From NCBI GenBank assembly GCA_025997675.1, contig BNUX01000047.1:1-22957 (forward strand): DNA of 22,957 nucleotides, in the 5' to 3' direction. The DNA is from Spirochaetia bacterium (lineage in GTDB: Bacteria; Spirochaetota; Spirochaetia; Treponematales; Breznakiellaceae). The notes under the pieces are model-generated. The model had not been told where the DNA came from. It did no database searches and saw only the letters and a list, made by a program, of their open reading frames with translations. Of this stretch, positions 1-7,586 are shown piece by piece. Made by a program: the position numbers and the translations under genes. The number at the start of each line of letters is the position of its first letter. Position 1 is the stretch's first letter.

Positions 1-1113
1 AGGAATGCCCGCGCCGGTCTTGGCACTGATTGGGTGGAACGTTGAGGGTTCGATGGGCGGGGCAGCTACATCGGCTTTGTTCCAGAGCAGGATTACCGGC
101 GCAGTATCACCATTGAAAAAGTCCCGGTCCTCATCGGTTATGCCCTCGCTTCCATCGATCACATAGAGGATGAGGTCCGCCACCGCAAGGAGTTCCCGGC
201 TCCGTTCCATGCCGAGTTTTTCCACCGGGTCCTCCGATGGGTGGAGCCCCGCAGTATCCGTCAGCCGTACCGGGATACCTTCAATGGATACCCAGGCTTC
301 TATCCAGTCCCGGGTGGTACCGGGGATGTCCGTGACGATGGAACGGTCTTCCTGTAAAAGCAGATTGAAGAGGCTGGACTTTCCCGCGTTGGGCCGTCCG
401 GCGATTACCGCCAAGGCGCCATCGGCGTAGAGCCGCTCCCGGCGGTAGGAGGCGGCCAGCGTCTGGAGCCGCCCCAGGGCGTTTTCCACCAGGGGCCGGT
501 CAGGAAGCGAGCCCGCTTCCTCATCGTCGTCTCCCATGCCAACCCCATCGTCTTCGGAATAATCCAGAAAGATTTCCGCTCCCCCCAGGGCCTGTACCAG
601 GAGTGCCTTGACCCCGGAAATTTCTGTTTCCAGCGCCCCGGAAAGCCTCCGTACCGCGTGTTCCCGCCCTGTATTGGTTTTGGCGGCCACGATCTCCATC
701 ACCGATTCGGACCGGGTCAGGTCGAGTTTGCCGTTCATGAAGGCCCGGAAGGTGAACTCCCCCGGCAGGGCGTCCCGGAAACCCGCCCCGCGCAGGGCTG
801 CCACCACCGCCTTTGCCGCGGCAATGCCCCCGTGGCAAACAATATCCGCTCCATCCTCACCGGTATAGGTGGCCGGGGCGCGGTAGACCGATACCAGCGC
901 CTCGTCGATTTTTTCGCCCCCCGGACCTATGATCCAGCCGTGGACTATCGTATTCCCCTTGGCTGACAAGAGATTTTTCGGGCGGGAAAAAACCCCGGCC
1001 AGGAGTTCCAGGGAATGTTGCCCGGAACTCCTGACAATGGCCAGGGCGCTCTCCGCCAGAGGGGTGGCGTGGGCGGCAATGGGGGCGGTATCACCGTAGG
1101 AGGGACGGTTCAC
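1..1113 (-). CDS. mnmE: tRNA uridine-5-carboxymethylaminomethyl(34) synthesis GTPase MnmE (partial, C-terminus off the left edge)
   Basis: MnmE works with MnmG in the cytoplasm to modify the wobble uridine 34 of certain tRNAs. The 371 residues present contain the N-terminal tetrahydrofolate-binding domain (start-like stretch SYGDTAPIAAHATP; FMNGKLDLTRSESV in the middle) and the inserted G domain: P-loop GRPNAGKSS near residue 237, IPGTTRD, DTAG, and NKAD for guanine recognition. The C-terminal helical part with the CxGK motif is missing because the window ends; the family is about 450-470 residues. An acidic insertion (SEDDGVGMGDDDEEAG) lies before the G domain. I chose the GTG at 1113: the frame gives a family-typical N-terminus, and the GTG overlaps the TGA of the upstream phosphatase gene by three bases, so translation is probably coupled. 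Confidence 0.95.
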   Translation of the reverse strand, partial: MNRPSYGDTAPIAAHATPLAESALAIVRSSGQHSLELLAGVFSRPKNLLSAKGNTIVHGWIIGPGGEKIDEALVSVYRAPATYTGEDGADIVCHGGIAAAKAVVAALRGAGFRDALPGEFTFRAFMNGKLDLTRSESVMEIVAAKTNTGREHAVRRLSGALETEISGVKALLVQALGGAEIFLDYSEDDGVGMGDDDEEAGSLPDRPLVENALGRLQTLAASYRRERLYADGALAVIAGRPNAGKSSLFNLLLQEDRSIVTDIPGTTRDWIEAWVSIEGIPVRLTDTAGLHPSEDPVEKLGMERSRELLAVADLILYVIDGSEGITDEDRDFFNGDTAPVILLWNKADVAAPPIEPSTFHPISAKTGAGIP

Positions 1114-2015
1114 TGTTCCGGCTTCCCCGCTAAGCGGAAACGCAGGAACAGCCGGGGAGCCCCCGCCGATGCCCAGAACCCCAGCAAACCGTACCGCACA
1201 AAGCGGCTCAGGTCATAATAGGGGGACGCCGCTCCCCCAAAGGGCAATGCTGAAGAAACCGCCTTGAGCGCCTGGTAAATCAGCGCTCCCCCGGCAATCC
1301 CCAGCGCGTACCGGAAACCCCGGACAATACCGGAACCGCCGGCGGATGCGCGGAAGGGAAAATATTTGAGCATAAGGGCATACCCGGCGCTGAACCCAAG
1401 AAACAGCCCTCCCAGGCCGCGATCCGCCGGATAGAGGGCGTTTATCCCCAGGGCCACCGCCGCAGCGACTATCAGCCTTGTCCGCAGTCCCGTCAGGAAT
1501 ACAGCCCCCCGCTTTTCAAACAAGGTCCAAAGCCCCAGGGTAAACGCCCCCAGGAGCCAGCCCGCCAGGATATCCGTGGGGAAATGGAGGCCCAGGTAGA
1601 GCCGGGTAAAGGCGATGAGCAGGACAAAGAGAACCGCCCCAATCCGGATTACTGCGGATCTTCCGAACCAGAGCGCCAGGGGCAGCGCGAAACAAAGGGA
1701 CAGCTGGGCATGCCCCGAGGGAATGCCGTAGCTCGGCTCAAATGCCAAGCCCACCGAAGGTTCCAGGCTAAAAGGCCGGGGCTGTTTTAGGAGTTCCTTG
1801 AAGAACACATTTATTAAGGCGGAAAGGAGGATGAGCAGCCCTAACCGCATCCCTTTTTTTTCATTCACGCACCAAAAAATGAAAAGAATCACGGGAAGAT
1901 ACACGTATTCCGTTCCCAGCGCGGTAAGGAACTTGATAAACGCGGTGAGGCCCGGGCTTTGAATGGTTTGAATGTGCTGAATAAACGCAATACCCCAGCG
2001 ATATATCGCGGTCAT
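1110..2015 (-). CDS. PAP2-family integral membrane phosphatase
   Basis: This 301-residue polytopic membrane protein carries the full acid phosphatase/lipid phosphate phosphatase signature: K73-x6-R80-P81, the PSGH motif at 99-102, and R138-x5-H144-x3-D148. H102 and H144 are the expected catalytic histidines. Hydrophobic segments lie around residues 38-50, 58-72, 104-117, 123-136 and several more in the C-terminal half. Family members dephosphorylate lipid substrates such as undecaprenyl pyrophosphate, phosphatidate or phosphatidylglycerol phosphate at the membrane; the substrate here cannot be read from sequence. The gene sits between a lipoprotein gene (51-nt gap) and mnmE (start/stop overlap). 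No Shine-Dalgarno precedes the ATG, but a TTGACC-N17-TAGGCT promoter-like element ends 6 nt before it, so this gene and mnmE may have their own leaderless transcript. Confidence 0.88.
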   Translation of the reverse strand: MTAIYRWGIAFIQHIQTIQSPGLTAFIKFLTALGTEYVYLPVILFIFWCVNEKKGMRLGLLILLSALINVFFKELLKQPRPFSLEPSVGLAFEPSYGIPSGHAQLSLCFALPLALWFGRSAVIRIGAVLFVLLIAFTRLYLGLHFPTDILAGWLLGAFTLGLWTLFEKRGAVFLTGLRTRLIVAAAVALGINALYPADRGLGGLFLGFSAGYALMLKYFPFRASAGGSGIVRGFRYALGIAGGALIYQALKAVSSALPFGGAASPYYDLSRFVRYGLLGFWASAGAPRLFLRFRLAGKPEQ

Positions 2016-2021
2016 GGATTC

Positions 2022-2050
2022 AGCCTAATAGACCTGGGCGTGGTGGTCAA
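2022..2050 (-). promoter_or_regulatory. Predicted promoter of the PAP2-mnmE unit, leaderless type
   Basis: On the minus strand TTGACC (2050-2045), a 17-nt spacer and TAGGCT (2027-2022) are followed by 6 nt and then the ATG at 2015. Transcription would start at or within a base or two of the start codon. The element lies fully in the 51-nt gap after the lipoprotein gene. No Shine-Dalgarno is visible. Confidence 0.5.
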
Positions 2051-2066
2051 GCTCAGAATTCGCAGC

Positions 2067-2732
2067 TTAAAAGCCCTCATAAAAGCTCAATCTAAGCCGC
2101 ATGGCGGCGGCGGACTGATCCCGGGTTGGGGGAAGATCCGTCCGGGTGGTTATCAGAAGCAGGTTAATCTGTTTTTCCAGGACCTCCTTGGGAATCCGTA
2201 TCAGAATATAGTATTCGTAGATTTCCTCAGGGGGGCTTAATTCATCATCCTCCAACATCCGTTTTTTAATCCAAAAGCTGCTTTCCTGAATTGCTCCGCT
2301 AAAAGCGGTGTCCGTGGCATTTTTTACTACCCGTTCAAAGTAGCGGCCGAATTCTTCACCGGGGTTTCCCCCCGCAAATCTGCTAAACCGGGCTTGGATC
2401 CGTGCGGAAACCAGCCGGGGAAAATCCCGGTCAAGCGAAAAACTGTCCGCCCACAGTTTCAGGGAATCCGGATTGTTCCCCTGCTGTTTTCCGATAAAAA
2501 CATAGTTACCCGCGTATTCCCGCAGACCCTCTATCCCGCCGGTACTGGTGTTCACATACCGGATCACCCATTCGGGCATAGCTTCCCCCTGATCTATCAC
2601 CTCAAAGACGCTGTTTGGTTCCTGGTATTCCGGTACCGGGCCAAGGCGGACCAGGGGCCTTTCCCGGTTGGTTGAACAAGCGGTGAACAGAAGAATACAA
2701 AAGATCGGGATTATCCCGGGAACTGTTTTCAT
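2067..2732 (-). CDS. Predicted lipoprotein of unknown function
   Basis: The 221-residue product begins with a short charged N-region and hydrophobic stretch ending in the lipobox LFTAC, so C19 is the likely lipidated residue. The mature part (for example EWVIRYVNTSTGGIEGLREYAGN, then a helical middle, then YYILIRIPKEVLEKQ) has the look of secreted proteins of the LPP20/FlgT-like type that combine a short alpha-beta domain with a second similar unit. I do not recognise it firmly and assign no function. It follows the 560-residue lipoprotein gene by only 9 nt, so the two are almost certainly cotranscribed and may act together at the same membrane. There is no Shine-Dalgarno; a TAAATT box lies 6 nt before the ATG, but I see no -35 for it. 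Confidence 0.75.
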   Translation of the reverse strand: MKTVPGIIPIFCILLFTACSTNRERPLVRLGPVPEYQEPNSVFEVIDQGEAMPEWVIRYVNTSTGGIEGLREYAGNYVFIGKQQGNNPDSLKLWADSFSLDRDFPRLVSARIQARFSRFAGGNPGEEFGRYFERVVKNATDTAFSGAIQESSFWIKKRMLEDDELSPPEEIYEYYILIRIPKEVLEKQINLLLITTRTDLPPTRDQSAAAMRLRLSFYEGF

Positions 2733-2741
2733 AAACCGAAT

Positions 2742-4415
2742 TTACCGTAAAGGCAGGGACGGTTCCCCGGGTATCTCCTCGGCCCTCAGTAAAGCCGAAA
2801 TATCGGTCTCCGCATGAGGGGGTAGCCGGGTATAGCTCAGGGCCAGTTCATCGAATATGGCCGTCCCGGACTGTTCCGTGCCGCCTAACCGGATCAATGC
2901 TTCTCCGTTTAGGGTGTTTGGCAGGGCAATGGCGAGGGGTTTGGTTTCCCGGACCGGATTTTCCAGGGCAAGGGATGCGCTGAGACTATCCGGGGCAATC
3001 TCAAAGTCAATAATGGCGGTGATAAAGGTATCCGTTTCCCCCGCCTTCAAGGCAAGCGATTCCTGCCACGACGCAGTTCCCGAGGAAATATGCAATGTTA
3101 CATTCCCCCCCGCCAGGGATAAATCCAGAACCGCCGTATCCCCAAAGCGGGCGGTGAAAATAGTCCCCGCAGAAAGGGAGGCGAAATGTAAGGATATCCG
3201 GCCCCTTCCCCGTTCCCCTTCGGATAACGCAAAGGGCTTCCCGGGCAGGGCATAACCCTCATTGGGGCCGACGGCAAGACCATACATACCCGCAAAGGGG
3301 ACCCAGCGGGGCTTTTGGGACAGCAGGGGAACCAATTGCCGTTCCGGGTTACCGGACCGGAGGCCCAGGGTATCATCCAGGTTTCCCCGGAACTGGTACC
3401 AATTGACAAAATCACCGGCGGAACCGGCAAAAGGCCGTATCCCCTCGGACTTGGCGGATATTGCCAGGGACAGTTCTTTGATTTTTCCGGTTATATTTTC
3501 GGGAACCCGTTCCCCCGGCAGCAGGGGGAATACCTCCGCCCGTACCGTATGGAACCCGGTCTGTTCCGGCGTTTTCCAGAGAAGATACTGTGCACCCTCG
3601 GATACCCGGCCCTGGGCAATGACCTTTTTGCCGCTGTACCACATCACGTAGGGGTCCAGTCTGCTGTCGGCGCTAATCTCGGTTTCCAGCACCACATTAG
3701 TTCCCGGCGGAATAAGCCGCCCCCCCGTGGGCGTTCCCGGAAGGAAGCTTTGAATTTCCCCCAGGGTAAAGTCCGCGTCCCCCAGAAAATAAATAGGCTT
3801 AACCGCAGTATAGAGAACCGTCTTCTCCCCAATGACCTGGAAAATAAGGTTGTACCGGCCTATTCCCAAATTCTCGAATATCTGAAATGCCGAGAGGTGC
3901 TGGTCCAGTTGTTTAACCACCAGGACCTGATCCTCCGGCGCACGAACCGCCACTGCCGGGGGTTCGGCTGTTTGGGCGGTTTCTGTTTTGCCGGTCTCCG
4001 TCGTACCCGGGGTATCTCCGTCATCCTGCCGCTCGGCGCCGCTTTTTTCCGCACCCTGATTTGTTCCGGCGGCGGCCGGGAGAGCCCTTTCTTCGGGCTG
4101 GGCCGTTGCCGCCCGGGCATCCCCGGCCAGCACATAGTGTACCTTTCTGCTGACGACGGCCCCCGGGAGATTCTGTACAAAAACCGTCAGCCCCCGGACG
4201 TCGGGATCATTGACCACGGAATTGACGAAAAAGGGGCTTATGGTACTGTTTTTATTGATAATGGAAGATTGATCCAGGGTATACTCGCCGTCCACCAGGG
4301 CGTTCACCCGGTAGCTCCCCTGGGACTCAAAAACCGTACCCAGCTCCCCGCAACCACCCAGGAAAAGAGAAAAACCTAGAAGAATAAAAGAGCCCCAAAT
4401 TTTTCGTATATGCAT
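2742..4415 (-). CDS. Large predicted lipoprotein with a C-terminal LamG-like (concanavalin-type) domain
   Basis: The product is 557 residues from the ATG at 4415; a GTG at 4424 would add three. I prefer the ATG because it gives a compact signal peptide (MHIRKIWGSFILLGFSLFLGGC) with Cys22 as lipidation site. Residues 40-110 and about 170-320 look like beta-rich domains. They are separated by a low-complexity Ala/Thr/Glu/Pro linker (about residues 110-155). The C-terminal 220 residues start FVNWYQFRGNLDDTLG and end with ...GTAIFDELALSY, a pattern typical of LamG/jelly-roll domains, here rather diverged. The likely location is the cell surface or periplasm, and a binding rather than catalytic role is plausible. 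It is the first gene of the lipoprotein operon. Confidence 0.78.
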   Translation of the reverse strand: MHIRKIWGSFILLGFSLFLGGCGELGTVFESQGSYRVNALVDGEYTLDQSSIINKNSTISPFFVNSVVNDPDVRGLTVFVQNLPGAVVSRKVHYVLAGDARAATAQPEERALPAAAGTNQGAEKSGAERQDDGDTPGTTETGKTETAQTAEPPAVAVRAPEDQVLVVKQLDQHLSAFQIFENLGIGRYNLIFQVIGEKTVLYTAVKPIYFLGDADFTLGEIQSFLPGTPTGGRLIPPGTNVVLETEISADSRLDPYVMWYSGKKVIAQGRVSEGAQYLLWKTPEQTGFHTVRAEVFPLLPGERVPENITGKIKELSLAISAKSEGIRPFAGSAGDFVNWYQFRGNLDDTLGLRSGNPERQLVPLLSQKPRWVPFAGMYGLAVGPNEGYALPGKPFALSEGERGRGRISLHFASLSAGTIFTARFGDTAVLDLSLAGGNVTLHISSGTASWQESLALKAGETDTFITAIIDFEIAPDSLSASLALENPVRETKPLAIALPNTLNGEALIRLGGTEQSGTAIFDELALSYTRLPPHAETDISALLRAEEIPGEPSLPLR

Positions 4416-4508
4416 ACCAATCACAACTACTATGAATATATCGCCAAATTTGGGCTTTATCTATATATTTCGCTTAAATAGTACCTTTTTTTAGCAGAAA
4501 ATGGTTCC

Positions 4509-5507
4509 TTATGCCCGTCCCGCAGAGCCCAGGACATTGACGGTCTTGTGGGCGTAGAGCTTTTTAAGCTCATCCCGGGCGGGCCCCAGGTACTTCCGGG
4601 GGTCGAATTCCTCCGGCTTTTCCGCGAAAACCTTACGGATAAGGGCGGTCATGGCCAGCCGGCCGTCGGAATCGATGTTGATCTTGCAAACCGCGCTCTT
4701 GGCGGCCCGCCGGAGCTGTTCCTCGGGGATACCTACGGAATCCTTCAGCCTGCCGCCGTACTTTTCGACCATCTCCACATACTCCGGGGGCACCGAAGAG
4801 GAGCCGTGGAGCACGATGGGGAACCCCGGCAGCCGCTTTTCAATCTCCGCCAGGATGTCGAAACGCAGGGGCGGGGGGATCAGGATACCCTTGGCATCCC
4901 GGGTACACTGTTCGGGCTTAAACTTGGTCCGGCCGTGGCTGGTGCCGATGGAAATCGCCAGGGAATCGACCTTGGTCTTCCCCACAAAGTCCTGGACCTC
5001 CTCCGGCTGGGTATAGTTGCTGTGTTCCGCAGAAACATCGTCCTCAACCCCCGCCAGAACCCCCAGTTCGCCCTCAACGGTGACGTAATCCTTCTGGGAA
5101 TGGGCGTACTCGCAGACCTTCCTGGTCAATGCCACGTTTTCGTCGTAGGGCAGGTGGGACCCGTCGATCATTACCGAGGAAAACCCGGTCTCGATGCAGT
5201 CCTTGCAGAGTTCAAAGGTGTCCCCGTGGTCCAGGTGGAGCACGATAGGGATGTCGCAGCCCAGTTCGTGGGCATATTCCACGGCGCCCTTGGCCATGTT
5301 CTTGAGCAGATTCTGGTTGGCGTACTTCCGCGCCCCGGAGGAAACCTGGAGGATAACCGGAGACTTGGTCTCCACACAGGCCTGGATAATGGCCTGCATT
5401 TGTTCCATATTGTTAAAATTAAACGCCGGAAGCGCATAGCCGCCGGATACCGCTTTCTTGAATAGATCCACGGTATTGTAAAGCCCCAGTTCTTTATAGC
5501 TTGTCAT
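4509..5507 (-). CDS. fba: Class II fructose-1,6-bisphosphate aldolase
   Basis: The enzyme cleaves fructose-1,6-bisphosphate to dihydroxyacetone phosphate and glyceraldehyde-3-phosphate in glycolysis and runs in reverse in gluconeogenesis. The 332-residue length suits the class II group with the longer C-terminus. Visible residues: HLDHGD with D93 and zinc ligand H94, EGELG at 145-149, GTSHG with H191, HGSSSVP with H234, and KINIDSD at 275-281 for phosphate binding. The ATG at 5507 has an AAGGAG Shine-Dalgarno 5 nt upstream. It appears monocistronic, and its promoter borrows its -35 from the adjacent repeat array. No lysine Schiff-base class I features are present. Confidence 0.96.
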   Translation of the reverse strand: MTSYKELGLYNTVDLFKKAVSGGYALPAFNFNNMEQMQAIIQACVETKSPVILQVSSGARKYANQNLLKNMAKGAVEYAHELGCDIPIVLHLDHGDTFELCKDCIETGFSSVMIDGSHLPYDENVALTRKVCEYAHSQKDYVTVEGELGVLAGVEDDVSAEHSNYTQPEEVQDFVGKTKVDSLAISIGTSHGRTKFKPEQCTRDAKGILIPPPLRFDILAEIEKRLPGFPIVLHGSSSVPPEYVEMVEKYGGRLKDSVGIPEEQLRRAAKSAVCKINIDSDGRLAMTALIRKVFAEKPEEFDPRKYLGPARDELKKLYAHKTVNVLGSAGRA

Positions 5508-5545
5508 AGTAACTCCTTCAGTCGATATTTAGATACTTCACTTCT

Positions 5546-5575
5546 ATAATACACCTTGTAGGACATGCCCGTCAA
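5546..5575 (-). promoter_or_regulatory. Predicted fba promoter whose -35 lies in the first array repeat
   Basis: TTGACG (5575-5570, the end of repeat unit 1) is followed by an 18-nt spacer and TATTAT (5551-5546). The start would lie about 30 nt upstream of the fba ATG, leaving room for the AAGGAG Shine-Dalgarno. The spacer is one longer than ideal, so this is a good but unproven match. Confidence 0.5.
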
Positions 5576-5761
5576 CTTGTAGGACATGCCCGTCAACTTG
5601 TAGGGCATGTCCGTCAACTTGTAGGGCATGCCCGTCAACTTGTAGGACATGCCCGTCAACTTGTAGGGCATGTCCGTCAACTTGTAGGGCATGCCCGTTA
5701 ACTTGTAGGGCACGCCCGTTAACTTGTAGGGCACGCCCGTCAACTTGGAGGGTATCGGCAA
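5555..5761. repeat. 21-bp tandem repeat array A (nine units plus one degenerate), each unit dyad-symmetric
   Basis: Nine contiguous 21-bp units run from 5555 to 5743, followed by a degenerate unit. The consensus on the plus strand is TTG-TA-GGGCATGCCC-GT-CAA plus one base. Outside the two-base spacers it is a perfect dyad. The core varies: GGACATGCCC (units 1, 2, 5), GGGCATGTCC (3, 6), GGGCATGCCC (4, 7) and GGGCACGCCC (8, 9); the first two cores are reverse complements of each other. Twenty-one bp is two helical turns, so all dyads face the same side of the DNA. The array lies between the predicted divergent promoters of fba and the 5823 gene and should be in neither transcript. On the minus strand it is open as a KLTGMPY-type heptad frame (85 codons, 5761-5504) without a ribosome-binding site. 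I regard that frame as a by-product. Confidence 0.95.
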
Positions 5762-5787
5762 TTGGTTCGTGTTTTCCGCTTCCGCCC

Positions 5788-5816
5788 TTGATTTCCGCCC
5801 CTGTCCCGGCTATGGT
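5788..5816 (+). promoter_or_regulatory. Predicted leaderless promoter of the 5823 gene
   Basis: TTGATT (5788-5793), a 17-nt spacer and TATGGT (5811-5816) are followed by 6 nt and the ATG at 5823. No Shine-Dalgarno is present. The element supports 5823 as the start rather than the upstream TTG or GTG in the same frame. Confidence 0.5.
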
Positions 5817-5822
5817 ACATCC

Positions 5823-6704
5823 ATGGGGCTTAAACGGCGGACCCTTATCAGTATTCTCCTCCTCCTGGCTGTCCTTGGGCTTGCCGCCCTGTTCCGGCTC
5901 CGCGCTCCGGTGGTGATGGTGGTTGACGAGGCATTTACCGGGCTCTACGGCGCCCGGAGGACCCTGATAAAACAGGTGGAGACCTCCCTGAAGCTTTTTC
6001 GCCGCCTCCGCCTGGTCCCCATTGCCGAGGGGGCCTCGGCGGATGTGGCGGCCTTTGCGGCGGCGGAGGCGGCAGCCGGACCGTATGCGGTCTTGTTTCC
6101 CTACCGTTACCTGCCGGGAGCCCGGCGCTATGGGGAACAGGCTCCGGGTATCCCCATTGGGGTCCTGGGGACTCCTCCGGGGGGCGGGGCGGAAGCGGGG
6201 GATTTGATGTTTATTGAAGCGGACAGAAACACCGATTTATACCGGGCGGGTTCTTGCGCCGCCATTTTTGCCCGCTCAGGCGGCGGCGGGGTCCTCTTTT
6301 TTACCGGGGAAACGGGTAACCAGGGCCTCCGTCAGGCCTTTTTAAAGGGGTTGATGGACCAGGGCTTTGAGAATCCCCCCCTCTTTGTGGGCATAGGCGA
6401 AACTTATACCCCTTCCGAAGGGATTTCCTGTGTGGTCATGGCCGCCCCGGCGGAGACTTATCTGGATGATAACCCCACGATACCGACGATTCTCTTTTCC
6501 TGGCTGGATCCCGGTATTACTCCCCGGGAAATCAAGCTTATCATTGACGATTCTCCCTGGGCACAGGCGGAGGCGGCGGTAAAACTGCTTCATCAGCCTG
6601 GCTCCGGTCCACTATTCGTACCCTCGGAAATCCTGGTCCCCGGCGGCCGGATTAGGGATGTGGAGCTCCGCCGGCGTATAAAAAAGGTTATTGAGGGGGG
6701 TTAA
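5823..6704 (+). CDS. Membrane-anchored protein of unknown function, periplasmic-binding-protein-like
   Basis: The 293-residue product starts with a basic stretch (MGLKRRT) and a single hydrophobic helix at about residues 8-24, so it is probably anchored with its bulk outside the cytoplasm. The body alternates short beta strands and helices (VVMVVDEAFTG, GPYAVLFPYRYL, GGGVLFFTGE, RQAFLKGLMDQGF, ISCVVMAAPAETYL). This resembles the two-lobed type I periplasmic-binding fold in which a strand is followed by G-x-x-x-A-F-x-x-G-L. I cannot name a ligand. The frame stays open upstream to 5745, but that part looks non-coding and includes the array edge. It lies between fba and flaA, all probably separately transcribed. 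Confidence 0.7.
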   Translation: MGLKRRTLISILLLLAVLGLAALFRLRAPVVMVVDEAFTGLYGARRTLIKQVETSLKLFRRLRLVPIAEGASADVAAFAAAEAAAGPYAVLFPYRYLPGARRYGEQAPGIPIGVLGTPPGGGAEAGDLMFIEADRNTDLYRAGSCAAIFARSGGGGVLFFTGETGNQGLRQAFLKGLMDQGFENPPLFVGIGETYTPSEGISCVVMAAPAETYLDDNPTIPTILFSWLDPGITPREIKLIIDDSPWAQAEAAVKLLHQPGSGPLFVPSEILVPGGRIRDVELRRRIKKVIEGG

Positions 6705-6760
6705 AAAACTTGAGAATACGCCGATTATGTAAAAAGCTCAGAGAAACCTCTTAGGGGGGT

Positions 6761-6789
6761 TTGACAAAGGTGAAAGAGGGAACTATACT
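6761..6789 (+). promoter_or_regulatory. Near-consensus sigma-70 promoter of the flaA operon
   Basis: TTGACA (6761-6766), a 17-nt spacer and TATACT (6784-6789) give a near-perfect housekeeping promoter about 45 nt before the flaA ATG. This agrees with strong constitutive expression of the sheath protein rather than sigma-28 control. A small dyad (AAACCTC / GGGGTTT, 6744-6762) overlaps the -35; with no T-tract it is not a terminator. Confidence 0.8.
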
Positions 6790-6834
6790 CTTATTTGACC
6801 TCATTTCCCTGAGATATGGAAAAAGGAGTATTTG

Positions 6835-7575
6835 ATGAAACAGGGTAGTTTCAAAGCTGTCTGTCTGGTGCTTTTGGCGGCAATGGCGGTTGGCTCAGCT
6901 TTCGGAGATGATATTACCGTTAACAGTGAATCCAGGATACTGGAGTCCTTTGATGGTGATTCTCCCTATGTATGGAAAGTTACGGGGAGTAAATTTGCCA
7001 CTAAACTCGAGGACGCCTCGTGGCCCCAGTCCAGCCTTATTGCCTCGTGGCCCCAGGCGCTTTTCGGTATAAACCGGGAAGGGAAGGAGCTGAAGAGCCT
7101 GGGTGTATGGGGGAGGTTTGACCGTCAGGGGTACAACTGGATAGACGTATACCCGGCGGCGGCGGACGGCGGGGACGATGCGGGTCCTGCGGAGATACCC
7201 ATTCCCGGCCGCTTACAAAATTTGGATATATGGGTTTGGGGTTCAAACCTCAGTTACACCCTGGAGGCCTATTTCCGGGATCTGAACGGAGTTGTCCACA
7301 CCATTACCGTTGGGAACCTCAATTTCCAGGGTTGGAAGAATTTGCAGGCCAGGATTCCCACCGGCATTCCCCAGGCCAGACGGGGAAAGGTGGCGCCCAT
7401 GACCTTTATCAAGTTCCGGATCTGGACTCCGCCGATTGAGCCGGTGAATGATTTCCGGATCTATTTTGACCAGTTCAAAATTCTTACGGATACCTTTGAG
7501 TCCCTCTATGACGGGAACGAATTGGCTATGCCCGAGCGGGTCCAGGAACTCTGGAATGGCCAAGGCCAACAATAA
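6835..7575 (+). CDS. flaA: Flagellar filament outer layer (sheath) protein, FlaA family, first copy
   Basis: FlaA proteins form the outer sheath layer around the FlaB core of the periplasmic flagella of spirochaetes. The 246-residue product has a signal peptide (MKQGSFKAVCLVLLAAMAVG...) with a likely cut after AFG. It contains the family's conserved centre: LDIWVWGSN, LEAYFRDLNG and GNLNFQGWKNL, then FRIYFDQFKIL near the end. The ATG at 6835 is preceded by AAGGAG with 6 nt spacing; an in-frame TTG one codon earlier is ignored. It is followed after 11 nt by a second, diverged copy. The tract before it carries a strong sigma-70 promoter. Confidence 0.93.
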   Translation: MKQGSFKAVCLVLLAAMAVGSAFGDDITVNSESRILESFDGDSPYVWKVTGSKFATKLEDASWPQSSLIASWPQALFGINREGKELKSLGVWGRFDRQGYNWIDVYPAAADGGDDAGPAEIPIPGRLQNLDIWVWGSNLSYTLEAYFRDLNGVVHTITVGNLNFQGWKNLQARIPTGIPQARRGKVAPMTFIKFRIWTPPIEPVNDFRIYFDQFKILTDTFESLYDGNELAMPERVQELWNGQGQQ

Positions 7576-7586
7576 GGAGCAATTGA

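Noticed and set aside
3315..4379. 354-codon open frame on the plus strand
   Set aside because: It is antisense to the LamG-like lipoprotein gene, has no recognisable domain and no start signal; GC-rich codon use leaves the opposite frame open.
5555..5761. CRISPR array
   Set aside because: Units are directly adjacent with no unique spacers, and there are no cas genes in the window.
6744..6762. Hairpin AAACCTC/GGGGTTT as a terminator of the 5823 gene
   Set aside because: No T-tract follows and the right arm is part of the -35 of the flaA promoter.
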